A DNA stretch of 64,000 nt from Thamnidium elegans (taxonomy: Eukaryota; Mucoromycota; Mucoromycetes; Mucorales; Mucoraceae). Of the stretch, positions 1-10,233 are shown in pieces (position 1 is the stretch's first letter; each line of letters opens with the position of its first letter). A model generated the notes under the pieces. The model had not been told where the DNA came from and did no database searches. It saw only the letters and a program-made list of their open reading frames with translations. The stretch is from positions 1 to 64,000 of the forward strand of contig JAIXMG010000031.1 in assembly GCA_025201345.1 (NCBI GenBank). The letters are read 5' to 3'. The position numbers and the translations under genes were made by a program.

Positions 1-1306
1 TGGACCTGGGTTAATACAAAGATTAGAAATGGATAAAAAGTTTGAAGAATATGGTATAATTGATGGTGATATTATAATATTTCAAGTAAAGGCATCACAA
101 GAAAAGTAAGTTTTATTATTATTATTATTATTGTAACATGAATATTTTGGGTTTATTCATATCGAAAAATTTAGTACAAATCCCAATGTGGTTGAATATA
201 TCAATTTCCTACACGATCGTATGCCAGTTATATTCAAGTCTAAGCAGGAACCACATACATCAATAAGATTAAAACTCTTAAAAAGTATGACATATGATGA
301 TATTGCTTTACAGTTAGGACATGTCATAAATTGGGATCCTGAACGACTCGCATTGATATTACCTGATAATTACGGAAAAGTTGGTCGACATTTAAAAAAA
401 ATGAAAGGGATGACATTACTTGATATATCTCTAATTATTCCAAGAAGTAATGTAAATAATCTATTGTATTACGATACACTGTCTGTTAGCTTATCGGAAT
501 ATGAAACCAAAAAATTGATACAAGTCTATATTTGTTACTCTTCACTAAATCAATTCAAACATCACCAAGTACTTTTACCTAAACAAGCAAATTGTTCGTA
601 TCTTTCCAAGGTTATTTCATCTAGTTATATTGAACCTAGTGTAAGGTTAAGGGTATTTCAAGTAAATGGAGGTAGAATTGAAAAAGTGTATAAAGCGGAA
701 GAAATAATTGAAAGTAATGATAAAAAGTTACCAATATATGTGGAGGTAAGAATGAGATTTTATTGCAGTTAAAAATCAAACTTTTTTAAATATACAAAAT
801 AGATTGTACCTAAAGAGGAATTTAATATTGGCGACCAAGACTTTTTTATTTCAGTGTATCATTATCAAAAAGAATTGACACAAACACATTCTGTACCCTT
901 CAAATTTCTTGTAATAAAGGTAAAGTGTGACAAAAGTTTAAAAAATGAGGTCTGCTGATAAATAAATATACATAAGGATGAAGTATTTTATGATACAAGA
1001 AGAAGATTACAAGTAAGATGTGGATTAAATGATGAATTATGGAATCAAGTTAATTTTTATATTATAAAAAAGTTTGGTACAATCATTATAAATCGAGGTA
1101 AATGTAATATCATATTATAGAAAAAAAAAAAAAAAAAAAGTGCACGGCCCATTAAATGTAACATCTTTCTTATTTTCTATTTAGACAATTATAGGCTTAG
1201 CGATCATTCCTTCAAACCTGATGAATTGCTTGGTTTAGATCATATCGATCCTCTAGGCAAATATAGTACTACTATCTTGGATAAAGGATTATATATAAAA
1301 GATTAA
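1..1306 (+). CDS. UBP15: USP7/UBP15-type ubiquitin carboxyl-terminal hydrolase, C-terminal part (5' end outside window)
   Basis: This is the 3' end of a deubiquitinase gene; the catalytic peptidase domain lies upstream of the window. Exons read as 1-105, 175-745, 803-919, 977-1097 and 1185-1306, ending at TAA 1304-1306, with in-frame GT-AG junctions. The protein shows the tandem ubiquitin-like folds typical of the USP7/Ubp15 C-terminus: a segment ending DGDIIIFQ, then YINFLHDRMPVIFKSK, a long middle part with WDPERLALI, and the last module ending GLDHIDPLGKYS. The GLDH-type ending before a short acidic tail is a recognisable family hallmark. In known members the C-terminal modules activate the catalytic domain and bind partners, and the enzyme removes ubiquitin in nucleus and cytoplasm. 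Activity cannot be judged here because the Cys and His boxes are not visible. Family assignment is firm; the one-to-one name is inferred. Confidence 0.85.
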
Positions 1307-1560
1307 GAAGACACTGTAAAAAAAAAAAGTGGTCAATTTTTATTTATTTTTTTGGGATACTAACGTACCGAATTACACTCTTTTTTTTTATATATGTATA
1401 TATATTCATTATAATATATATATATAAAACATGTTATACACACAAGCTTTTTTCTGACTTAATACACTCAAGTGGCTTCTTCTTTTTCTTTTTTTCTCTC
1501 TCTTTTTTTTTTACTCTCTTTCTCTCTTTTTTTTCTGGTTTTTTTTTTAAACATTGCAAT

Positions 1561-2092
1561 ATGATGCTGTTTAAGATTGTAGTTCTTGGTGACGGTGGCG
1601 TCGGAAAGGTACAAAGCAATATTACGTACTTTAGCATTTCTTCCTTTTTTTTTAAAAAAAAAAACCATTTTTATTATCATTACAATTAAATAGACAGCAC
1701 TAACTATTCAGGTAAAGAACAAAATCAAACAAAAAAAATATAAAAATTAAAGCAAAATAAAAATTCATCTTTTTACTGCATTAATCTAGCTTTGTTTGAA
1801 TCATTTTGTTGGTAATAATAAAAGATGATAGAGTTATATGAAGACATGACTAATATATATATATATATATATATATATTTGTAGAGGTATTATTTTTTTT
1901 AAAAAAAATAAAAAATAAAAAAATAGCTTATTAAATATACTACTGTATAGACATATGATCCCACTATTGAAGATTCTTATCGTAAACAAGTAGTTATTGA
2001 CGATTTTCCTTGTGTGCTGGAAGTGTTGGATACAGCAGGTCAAGGTAATAATATATATTATTGTTACAGAAACAATTTTATTAATAATACAC

Positions 2093-2123
<31 letters not shown>

Positions 2124-2513
2124 GAGGAATATACAGCATTACGTGATCAGTGGATCCGAGATGGAGAAGGCTTTTTAATCGTTTACTCGATTACATCTCG
2201 TTCAACATATGATCGAGTCAATAAATTTCGAGATCAAATATTTCGAGTGAAAGATCTTAACAAGGTGCCACTTATTCTTGTTGGAAATAAAAGTGATAAA
2301 GTAACAGATCGTGAGGTTTCAAGAGAGGAAGGAGCGTTAAAAGCCCGAACTTTAAATTGTGATTTTGTGGAAACTTCTGCAAAGACGTGCGTTAACGTTG
2401 AAAGGTCATTTTATTCGGTTGTAAGACTTATCAGACAGTCCCGAGAAGGCTATCAAGATGGTCCATTTAAAAATAAAAAGAATAAAAAAGACAAAAAGTG
2501 TAATATCCTCTAA
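1561..2513 (+). CDS. Ras-subfamily small GTPase
   Basis: This is a membrane-attached signalling GTPase of about 190 residues. Exons read as 1561-1608, 1694-1711, 1790-1811, a proposed 2-nt exon 1885-1886, 1951-2044 and 2125-2513. The G boxes are clear: GDGGVGK (P-loop), [10 protein letters not shown] (switch I), DTAGQEEY (switch II, with the catalytic Gln), GNKSD and ETSAK. It ends in a lysine-rich stretch followed by CNIL, a CaaX box whose terminal Leu suggests geranylgeranylation. Without the 2-nt exon the spliced length is not a multiple of three, and the Glu before TYDPT is lost. Residues after switch II ([18 protein letters not shown]) fit Ras/Rsr1 better than Rho or Rab. An adjacent second ATG at 1564 could also serve as start. 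Family certain; orthology to Ras1 or Rsr1 unresolved. Confidence 0.9.
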
Positions 2514-2607
2514 AATAACTATAATTAGCTGAAACATTTATACATAGACCGTATTTGCGGCATTGTTATAAAATAAACTAAACTTTATTTTTTTTTACTC
2601 ATTTACG

Positions 2608-2617
2608 TATAAAAAGG
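2608..2617 (+). promoter_or_regulatory. TATA-like box upstream of the sulfotransferase gene
   Basis: The motif TATAAAAAGG lies about 50 bp before the ATG at 2666, followed by a pyrimidine-rich stretch that could hold the transcription start. It fits a core promoter for the downstream gene. The Ras gene ends only about 95 bp upstream, so the whole promoter must be short. Confidence 0.4.
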
Positions 2618-2665
2618 ACTTCTTTTTTGTTGTTGTTATTGTTGTTCTTTTATCATTATATCATT

Positions 2666-3417
2666 ATGACGCGAGACTCTTCTTTTTTACAAATCTTGGG
2701 TGCTGGTTATGGCCGTACAGGCACAACAAGTCTTAGAACTGCTTTAAATCTCTTGGGGTAGTACACATATACTTTTTTCCCTGTAAAAAAAAAAAGATTT
2801 TCTGACCTTTTTTTTTTTTCTTTTTTCTTAGATTTAAAACCCATCATATGACCGATGTTATTCTTGACTCTAACCAAAAAGCGGAAATATTTGAAGAAGC
2901 TTACAAGGACCGTACACTTAAAGTTGATTGGGGAAGTGTATATGAAGGTTATGAAGCGGCTGTAGATTGGCCTAGTGTTGCTTTCTTTGATACGCTATAT
3001 CAATTAAACCCTGATGCTAAAGTAATTTTATCGGTTAGAGATCCTGAATCTTGGTACAAGTCAGTCTCTCGTACCATTTATGAATGGCCCGGCGTTGATG
3101 ATTCGTGGCCCCAAAACATATTAAAAGCGCGTAAAATGGCTCGTGTAATTGTACGTGATGGTGAATTAGGGGGTCAAAAAAATATCGGCAATAAAGAAGG
3201 ATTGATTAAACAATTTAAAGATCATACTGAGCATATCAAATCGGTTGTCAAGCCGGAAAACCTGTTGATTTTTGAATTGGGCACTGATGGCTGGGAAAAG
3301 TTGTGCCCATTCTTGGGCATAGCCGAACCAAAAGATGTACCTTACCCGCATGATAATAAAGGCGCTAATTTTGCGGATTTGTTGCAACAAATAAAGGAAA
3401 TTTCGATTGGCAGATAA
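2666..3417 (+). CDS. Sulfotransferase-family P-loop protein (Sulfotransfer_4 type)
   Basis: Two exons, 2666-2757 and 2832-3417, give about 225 residues. The start is the only ATG that places the nucleotide-binding loop near the N-terminus: ILGAGYGRTGTTSL, the 5'-PSB-type P-loop that binds the PAPS phosphate. Further family features are the aspartate/tryptophan region AAVDWPSVAFFDTLYQL, the 3'-phosphate-binding segment KVILSVRDPESWYKS, and a C-terminal WEKLCPFLGIAEP motif, which is the usual closing signature of this fungal and animal family. No signal peptide or membrane segment is visible, so it is probably cytosolic. The donor GTAGTA is acceptable and the acceptor is preceded by a long T tract. 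The acceptor substrate cannot be told from sequence, and many fungal members have no known substrate. Family call strong, activity inferred. Confidence 0.85.
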
Positions 3418-3989
3418 CTCCTATATACATTTATATGAAATAAATAAAACTGGTTTTTTTTTATTTACTTCAAAGATGTAATTAGTTAAGATAGTCGAGT
3501 TAGCATACTTATTTTTAGCTTTGAACCGTTAAGTTTCTTATGCCCGAGCAATAGATAACTGCAGGGTTAGTAACATCTTTTCTTTTTTTTTTACAGTGGC
3601 TGATAGTATATAGGTTGAGTGCTTTGATATTCAAAATGCATTACTATGCATTGCATGGATTAAACCATTATAGAATTCCTCGATCTATAATATAGAGTGT
3701 GTCTACATGTACCCCTATTTTGTTCTTAAGATCGTCTACTATTTATTATTGTCAAAAGAGACTTTTTTTAAAAAAATACCCAAGGTTGTATTAGTATTTT
3801 ACTTTTTGTTAAAAACCTGGAAAAAAAAAAAAGTTATTTCTGGTATACGCAAAAATGTTTATAAATACAATAAAGTTGTTCTTTTTTTCCTTTCTCCTTC
3901 TTTTTTCTCTCTTATTCTTTTTTTTTTTTTTTTTTTTTTTTGTTTTGTATATTCTGTAATTTTTGTTTGTTTTATTATTATTACATAAA
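3418..3989. other. Intergenic stretch with long T tracts, no gene seen
   Basis: This 570-bp stretch separates the sulfotransferase stop from the Num1-like start. It contains several pure T runs, the longest at 3919-3940, directly upstream of the next gene. Such pyrimidine tracts are common in promoters of AT-rich fungal genomes. Open frames here are low-complexity (Phe/Leu or Lys) and resemble no protein. Confidence 0.5.
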
Positions 3990-5922
3990 ATGATGTTTGA
4001 ACAGAATAGTAGCACTATAACAGTTATAGACCAACGTAGAAAGTCATCCCCTGAGTGCTTTTTTCCTTTCAAAGCAGCAACTTCAACCTCCAATTTTTTA
4101 CTACAAGTAGTGTATCGACTCCTTTTTTAGTGCGTTTTGTTTATTTTGTATAATTATAATTCTCCTTAACCAAAAACTTAAAAAAAAAAAAAAATCAAAT
4201 TGTATATAGAAACAAAAAGATGACAATAAAGATCAAGAAACTTCAAATTGGATTCGGTCTCGGAAACAGTCATTTAAAGAAGTATTTCATCACAACAGTA
4301 TTAATAAAAGCCCGGTGGTAAATATAGACATATATTATATGTAATATATCATATAAATTTGTTCCTCAACTAATTTTAGTTAAATGTACTTTTTTTTTTT
4401 TTTTTTTTTTGTTGGTATAAAAAGCATCATAATAATAACAAAACTGTAATCATTCCCTCCCCTCCTTCTCCTTTTCTTCTTGAAAATACGAGTACTCGAT
4501 TTCTCCGCTCAAATTCAGATACACGTTATTCGCCACCTTTTTCTTCCATTTCTTCCTCAAACTCTTCCTATTTTTCTTCCTCCTCTTACGCTAATTCAAT
4601 CACTTTACCTGCTGCTCCTGTCTTGTCCGGTTCTACCTTCTCAAGTATTAAAAAGAAAAAAAAGAGACAACTGTTAAGAGCTTCCATTACTGGTTCACCC
4701 GATTTATTTTTTAAACCATTACCTTCAAACCAAGATAAAAGAATGATGATGATTTCTTCTAATGATACACCAAGCCATAACAACGCTACTTCAGATATCG
4801 AATTAGCTACAGAAATTGGGCAGGGTCTGTTAAGTGAGGTCAGACGTATGCAAAGTATCCTTCAGGAACGACAAGATTCCCTATTGAGTTTAGAAAGCGA
4901 ACGAGCTGATAACCAGCAACGTATTGACGACCTATTAAAGCAATTAAGATACAAGAATGAAACTGAAGAAAGATTAAAAGAAGATATTTGGAACTTGGAA
5001 TTAACCAAACAAGATTTATCGCACCAGATTCGTCAACTATCTCAAACTATCGCTAAAACTCAATTGGAACAAGCTAAACGTGAAAGACAATCTAGTTTGG
5101 TTCATCAAGAACTAGAATTGTTAAAGGCAGCGCAATTGAATTGGCAAGAAGATATGCACAAGACCCAAATCGAGTATGAAGCTACGTTATCAGCTTTAAA
5201 TGTTCAACTGACTAAGCTTAAATTGGAAAAGGACGCCATTGGGTCTGAATTGCAACAACTGGCAAAAATGCAGCATGAAGCAAGAGAGGTTGAACAAGAA
5301 GACGAAAACCGATTAAGGAGGGTATCTGAACAGGAAATTAAAGCCTTGCAAGTTTCGTTAGGTCAGGCTCATACAGTGGTCGAAAACTTACAGTTGGATC
5401 TTGAAAAGGAAAAACAAAAGAAGATTGAGGTTGATGCACTATTAAGGGAGTCTCAAGAAACTATCGAGTCCATGCAAAAGTCTTCTAGTGCATCTGATAC
5501 TTGGTGTCAAGACGTCAAGAGTAGTTTAATTACACTCAAACAAGTATCCGATACTGAATCAGCGTCGTTGGAATATGAAATGGATTCAGCAATTGTACCT
5601 AAAGAACAATTTGGATCCATTATAATACAAAATTCTTTTACAAATAATGTCTCCAGTTTAAAAGAAAGAACTAAACCTGAAAGCAAACCAATTCACCCGC
5701 TTGTTCCGAACGAATTTGAAAAATCGTTACCGTTTGTAATGCATACCATGATTGGTGAATGGGTTTTGAAGTATACAAGGAATCGAATTGGACATGGCAT
5801 TTCAAATAAATCTCATCGTAGATTCTTTTGGCTGCATCCTTATAATAAAACTTTGTACTGGAGTCAACAAGAACCTGGTGTTAAAGGCGGCGAATACAAG
5901 GCAAAAAGTGGTAATATATTTA

Positions 5923-5964
<42 letters not shown>

Positions 5965-6369
5965 TTACTTATAAAGCAACTAGTTTGTATCGAATCATTT
6001 CTTGTTGACCAAAAACAACATGGAACCAAACCTGTGATAGTAATCAAAAGCTCTGTTCGTGATATTAGATTACAATGCATCACTAAAGACTCGCATGAGA
6101 AGTGGATACAGGTAAAGATTACACTACATATATGTATATCTTTTTTTCTTGTTTCTTTTATTAAAACCTCTCTTTTCATATAGTCATTGAAGGATTTACT
6201 AAAAGATGAACCTGCTTTACCTCAACCAAGAAGACTTAAAACGTTGCAAGCAAAAGATAAACGATTATCGTTACTTTTAGAAACTGCACCACCTTCTACT
6301 GTACGTCAAAAGAAAATGTGGCGAATGTCTGAAGCTAACTTGGACTTTTCAGCTGGTTCTCATAAATAA
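3990..6369 (+). CDS. Num1/Mcp5-like cortical anchor with coiled coil and C-terminal PH domain
   Basis: Five exons (3990-4106, 4210-4317, 4425-5910, 5984-6111, 6184-6369) encode about 674 residues. The N-terminus is Ser/Pro-rich and probably disordered. From roughly residue 180 to 370 there is a long Glu/Gln/Leu/Lys-rich heptad region, a coiled coil. The C-terminus carries the Mcp5/Num1 pleckstrin-homology domain, recognised by HTMIGEWVLKYTRNRIGHG, then RRFFWLHPYNKTLYWS and a terminal helix with HEKWIQSLKDLL. In yeasts this domain binds PI(4,5)P2 at the plasma membrane while the coiled coil recruits dynein and mitochondria. A conserved cortical role in nuclear or organelle positioning is inferred. 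The PH domain is split by two introns, one holding a 42-bp ATT microsatellite. Two ATGs are adjacent at 3990 and 3993; either could be the start. Confidence 0.85.
5923..5964. repeat. (ATT)n microsatellite inside an intron of the Num1-like gene
   Basis: About 14 uninterrupted trinucleotide units fill most of the intron at 5911-5983. The tract would read as a run of Tyr or Ile if the intron were retained, so a naive gene model here is wrong. Confidence 0.85.
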
Positions 6370-7614
6370 TACCTTATGTATATTATATTTACATTTATTG
6401 TAGTTATATAAAGTTTTTTTTTTTTACTATATGCTCGAACCTTTCTTTTTACCATTTTAGGGTTAGTACTGTCGATCCCCTTTATTTACCTCCTGTATTT
6501 AAAATTGTTTTCTTTTTCTTGTATACGACGATAATATATATATATATCTTTTTTTTTTCTTTTTTAATAAAACAGTTTTAAATTTATGGTTTTAATATCA
6601 AAACTTTGTAATAGTAAACTGAACCTTTGATGTGAATGATAAAATCGATATTAAAGGGGGGTAATCTCTTTCCGTGTTTTTCCATATGCTTCTTTATTTC
6701 ATTTATGTCATTCATGCTGGGTTACGGACTTTTACTTGTATTTATACTAAAAGTATGCAAGGCTGTAGAAAAAAAAAAAAGGAATTTAATAATGAGTTTT
6801 AGGAGACGATTCCCAATTGGCGAGTTTCAAAAAATCAATCAGCCGATTTGGAAATACACGTACGTGATAGCACTTGGAAGCAATCACTTGTGTGAAATAA
6901 ACAGTCGGTGAAACAAGATGCCTCTCTCAGTACCACTCTGTATCTTCAAAAAAAAAAAAAAAAAAAAAAAAATGAGATTTCTGTCGTTCCAAAAGCCGTC
7001 AATCGCTTGACTTCATTTTCACAAACGTTGGACCCCGTTTCATCCATCCAAAGACTGGTATATTTGAGTTACAAAAAAAAAAATCGACATAATATTGGAA
7101 AAAATGCGGCATGAAATTTATGCGCTTTCAGCAAGATGATGATGGTCATATTGATACCAAAGGCAGATTCATCAATAAAGATACAGCTCTGAAGTGCCTC
7201 ATATCTGTCTGTTTTTCCTACTTTAAAACAGACTCATATCTTGCCGTTTGGATTTCAGGAACCCGCTCATTAGATTTTTCCGTTGGGACCGTATGCTTTT
7301 ATTAGATCAAGTATGCCCCCCCCCTTTTTTGTCTCGATTAAAAAAGACCCCTTTCTACTCCAAGTTCAGTAGAATAAAGTTTACTGTACCACAGCAATGA
7401 TGTATTATGCGCGTACAACCAACTTGTTACCATAAACATGACGTATATTTTATTATATAGCGGTAAAAAGGATTAGATGCATACATTTTTTTTTTCAAAA
7501 AAAAAAAAAAAAAAAATACATGTATACAAAAATATAATATATAAATTTAAAGGGTTGGGGGGAATAAGGTGATACAGTTATGATACAAAAAATTAGAGGG
7601 AAAACGTGTTCCAA
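6370..7614. other. Intergenic stretch, no convincing gene
   Basis: The 1.2 kb between the convergent 3' ends of the Num1-like gene and the peroxin hold three open frames of 60-91 codons (6636-6911, 6908-7114, 7111-7305). They are short, contain homopolymer-coded Lys runs and match no family I know. A (TA)n tract near 6533-6546 and A/T runs at 6949-6971 and 7484-7516 are the only structures. An unknown or decayed transposon cannot be excluded. Confidence 0.4.
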
Positions 7615-8916
7615 TTAGCGGCGTAGCCAAATTTGACTATCAATAGTAGAGTGATGATCGGAGAACAGGGTAGGTTCCACAGGCTGATTAAAAGTGCTCG
7701 TGCTGATAGACTTTGTATGAAGCGAGGTAGGTGATGCAGTGGGAGTGGTGCACATAAAGGAATCCTCGGATGATAAAGATGTAGAAATAGAAAAAGCTGT
7801 ATTTGATGTTTTGATATTGATAGGTAACGTGGTATTATCGTTCGTTATTTCTTCTTTGACAAGACGTGCACTTCTAACCCAATGTCTGCGGCGTGTTAAC
7901 ACGCGTAAACCTGAAGATTTGATGTTCCATCTTTTCCAGTCCCAACTACCGTATTCCCATCCATCCGTATCTACATTGTGGTCTTCATCTATTTGCCATT
8001 CTGGTGATATCCATTGCCACGTAGTTTGTATGATCTTATTTGTTAATTTATCAAGTTTGGTTGTTGGAGGAGGTAAATGAAATAATAAAGTAGATGGTAC
8101 CTTTGATAGATATTGGTCAGACCTAAACCAAAAAAAAATAAAATCATTCCATTATTTTATTCATGTGACATTCAAAAACAAAACAAAACAAAAAAATAGT
8201 TACCACTTTGGTCTTTCGTTTGGTAATAACAGTGAAGTCCAACCACAGTGTAACCACCATCGTTGATGCTCTACAATAACAAATCTATAAAATCGATCAA
8301 GATGATCATTTGCGTGTGTCATGCTGTTTGGTTTTGTTGATGATTTGATGATTTGTTTGGTAGGCTGTCGAAATAAGAATTGGACCTGATGACTCGAGTA
8401 TCGAATGACCTTTACCAGTGGACTGTTCCAGGTGAGAATAAAACTACCAATAAACCAAATAATCTTTCCAATGCCAAATACATTTAATAAAATAATCCAA
8501 GCTGAGTATGTTAGGGTAAATAGTAGAACTTGGTAATAATATATTTGGTTTAGTACAAATAATGATAGACGATGAAAGCGGTCTTTGGATTCTATACTTG
8601 GAAGTAGTAATGATAATTCTAATTGAATTTCATTTAATTCGTCTGTCAATTCCTTGATACTATATTGCGTTTTAGTATCATTATTGCGCGTTTGATTAGC
8701 GTTGTCATGGTAACATGCTACAATAATCCATATTGGTATTGTATAAGCAACTAACGCTGTATGAAGCCAGAAAAATGTCCAGAGTAATATTAGCGTAATA
8801 GACTGTCGAGTATAATCTTTTTTCCATCCTATGATACGTAATAGTTGAATAATAGGTCGTAGTGTTGTGTAATGATACGTAATAGAATCATATTCAAGAG
8901 TGCTTTTTACACTCAT
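7615..8916 (-). CDS. Pex24/Pex28-32-family peroxisomal membrane protein with dysferlin (DysF) domain
   Basis: Two minus-strand exons, 8916-8204 and 8122-7615, encode about 406 residues. The N-terminal half has hydrophobic hairpin-like segments (ITLILLWTFFWLHTALVAY and later ones around WIILLNVFGIGKIIWFIGSF), as in reticulon-like peroxins that shape ER-peroxisome contacts. The C-terminal half is a split DysF domain: VIVEHQRWWLHCGWTS with LLPNERPKWSD, then DTDGWEYGSWDWKRW and LTRRRHWVRSARL, the diagnostic Trp/Arg motifs of the inner and C-terminal dysferlin elements. The intron sits exactly inside the ERPKW codon, keeping phase. In yeasts Pex28-32 regulate peroxisome number and size; that role is inferred. 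The Ser/Thr-rich tail is probably disordered. Start chosen at the first ATG, where the membrane region begins soon after. Confidence 0.85.
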
Positions 8917-10112
8917 ATTTAAGATTAAGAAAAAGAAAGAAAATAGATTTTTTTTAGCAATTAAAGTTTTTTATTTTTGGTTGGGGCGGGGAAATGATTA
9001 CAAGTAAAGCTTATATGGACGGGTGATGCACATACAATGCCCTCACGTGATGCAAATGCTCTGTTGTTTATAAAAAAAAAGGGTGCAATAAATTAAAGTT
9101 CTTTTCCCCCTCCCTCTTAACAGTAATGACTAGTAGTGTCTGTCATCTTTGAATTTGGGCTTAATATATTAATAGCAATAGTCCATATTGTTAATAGTAT
9201 CATTCGTTCGCTGGAGAAAAATGTTTCTTATAGTAGTTATGGAAATAAAAGCTCAAAAGAGAAAATATAAAATGTAGAACAAAAAAGTGTACTTTGGTAC
9301 ATACAAAATCGTTCGGCTTCCTCCGTGGGTTACTGGGTATAAATATTGCTAATCACCCTTTTTTCTTAAACTAACATCACTATTACATTTAAAAACATGA
9401 CCATCCAAAATTCTCTTAAACAAAAGAATTGTGCTCTCACAAGTTCATTTAACACAAAGGTATACTTCGGTAATGCGGTAAATTAATGATGCGGCCATAG
9501 CTCCATTAAATTAATTTGAAGTTATTCTATAAATACCATTCTGATGGTGAGGAATGAGAAGAACCTAATATATTATAAACTGTGTGCCGGTAATGTCTTG
9601 TCTAGTCATACGATTTTTAAGAATTCATTACTGTTAAACGGGGAATAAAAAAGAACAGCTAATTCTCTAATCTATCTTTTTTTAAACAATTTTTGTTATT
9701 AATCTTTTCGCGCATATCAATAGTATTTATAGTTTGAACGAAATTAGTTTCAATGCTATATTTGATATCAGGGTGTTTTTTTTTCTACGTTTGAGTCACC
9801 GATGAGGATAATTACGAAAAAAAAAAGAGCAAAGTCAGGTACCAGCAAATAATAAATGAAATGCATTTTTTTTAAAAAAAAAAGCGTGTATATTTATCAC
9901 ATTCTGAAACTGAACTTTCTAATTCTCAGTATTGAAACGTAACAAGGATACAGTTATTGTATCGAATAGAAAGGGGATACCCTACTTTTTCTTTTTGTAT
10001 CAAATGTAATAACAAACATTTTTATAAAGTAGTAGCAATTGGCCTTGTGATCATGATAAAATACTTAAAACTTAAAGAAATGGAATCTTTATGATTGGAT
10101 CGGGCTCCTAAA

Positions 10113-10149
<37 letters not shown>

Positions 10150-10233
10150 ATATAAAGCTAGAATTTTTTTGTTTCTTGTCTTCTTTATAATTTTTTTTCA
10201 TAAACTTATTCATATAAAATTCAAACCAAAATC
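8917..10233. other. Intergenic stretch with a doubtful 29-codon ORF
   Basis: No recognised gene lies in these 1.3 kb. A promoter-like GGGTATAAATATT (9336-9348) precedes a tiny ORF at 9397-9486 (29 residues, MTIQNSLKQKNC...), with no family resemblance. A run of about 30 T residues (10118-10147) lies just before the TATA box of the next gene and probably belongs to its promoter. Confidence 0.35.
10150..10157 (+). promoter_or_regulatory. TATA box of the tandem-repeat gene
   Basis: TATAAAGC follows immediately after a 30-nt T tract and lies about 80 bp before the ATG at 10234. The poly-T plus TATA arrangement fits a strong fungal core promoter. Confidence 0.45.

Noticed and set aside
6636..7305. 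Three consecutive short plus-strand frames
   Set aside because: No shared splice pattern, family motif or domain; includes homopolymer Lys runs.
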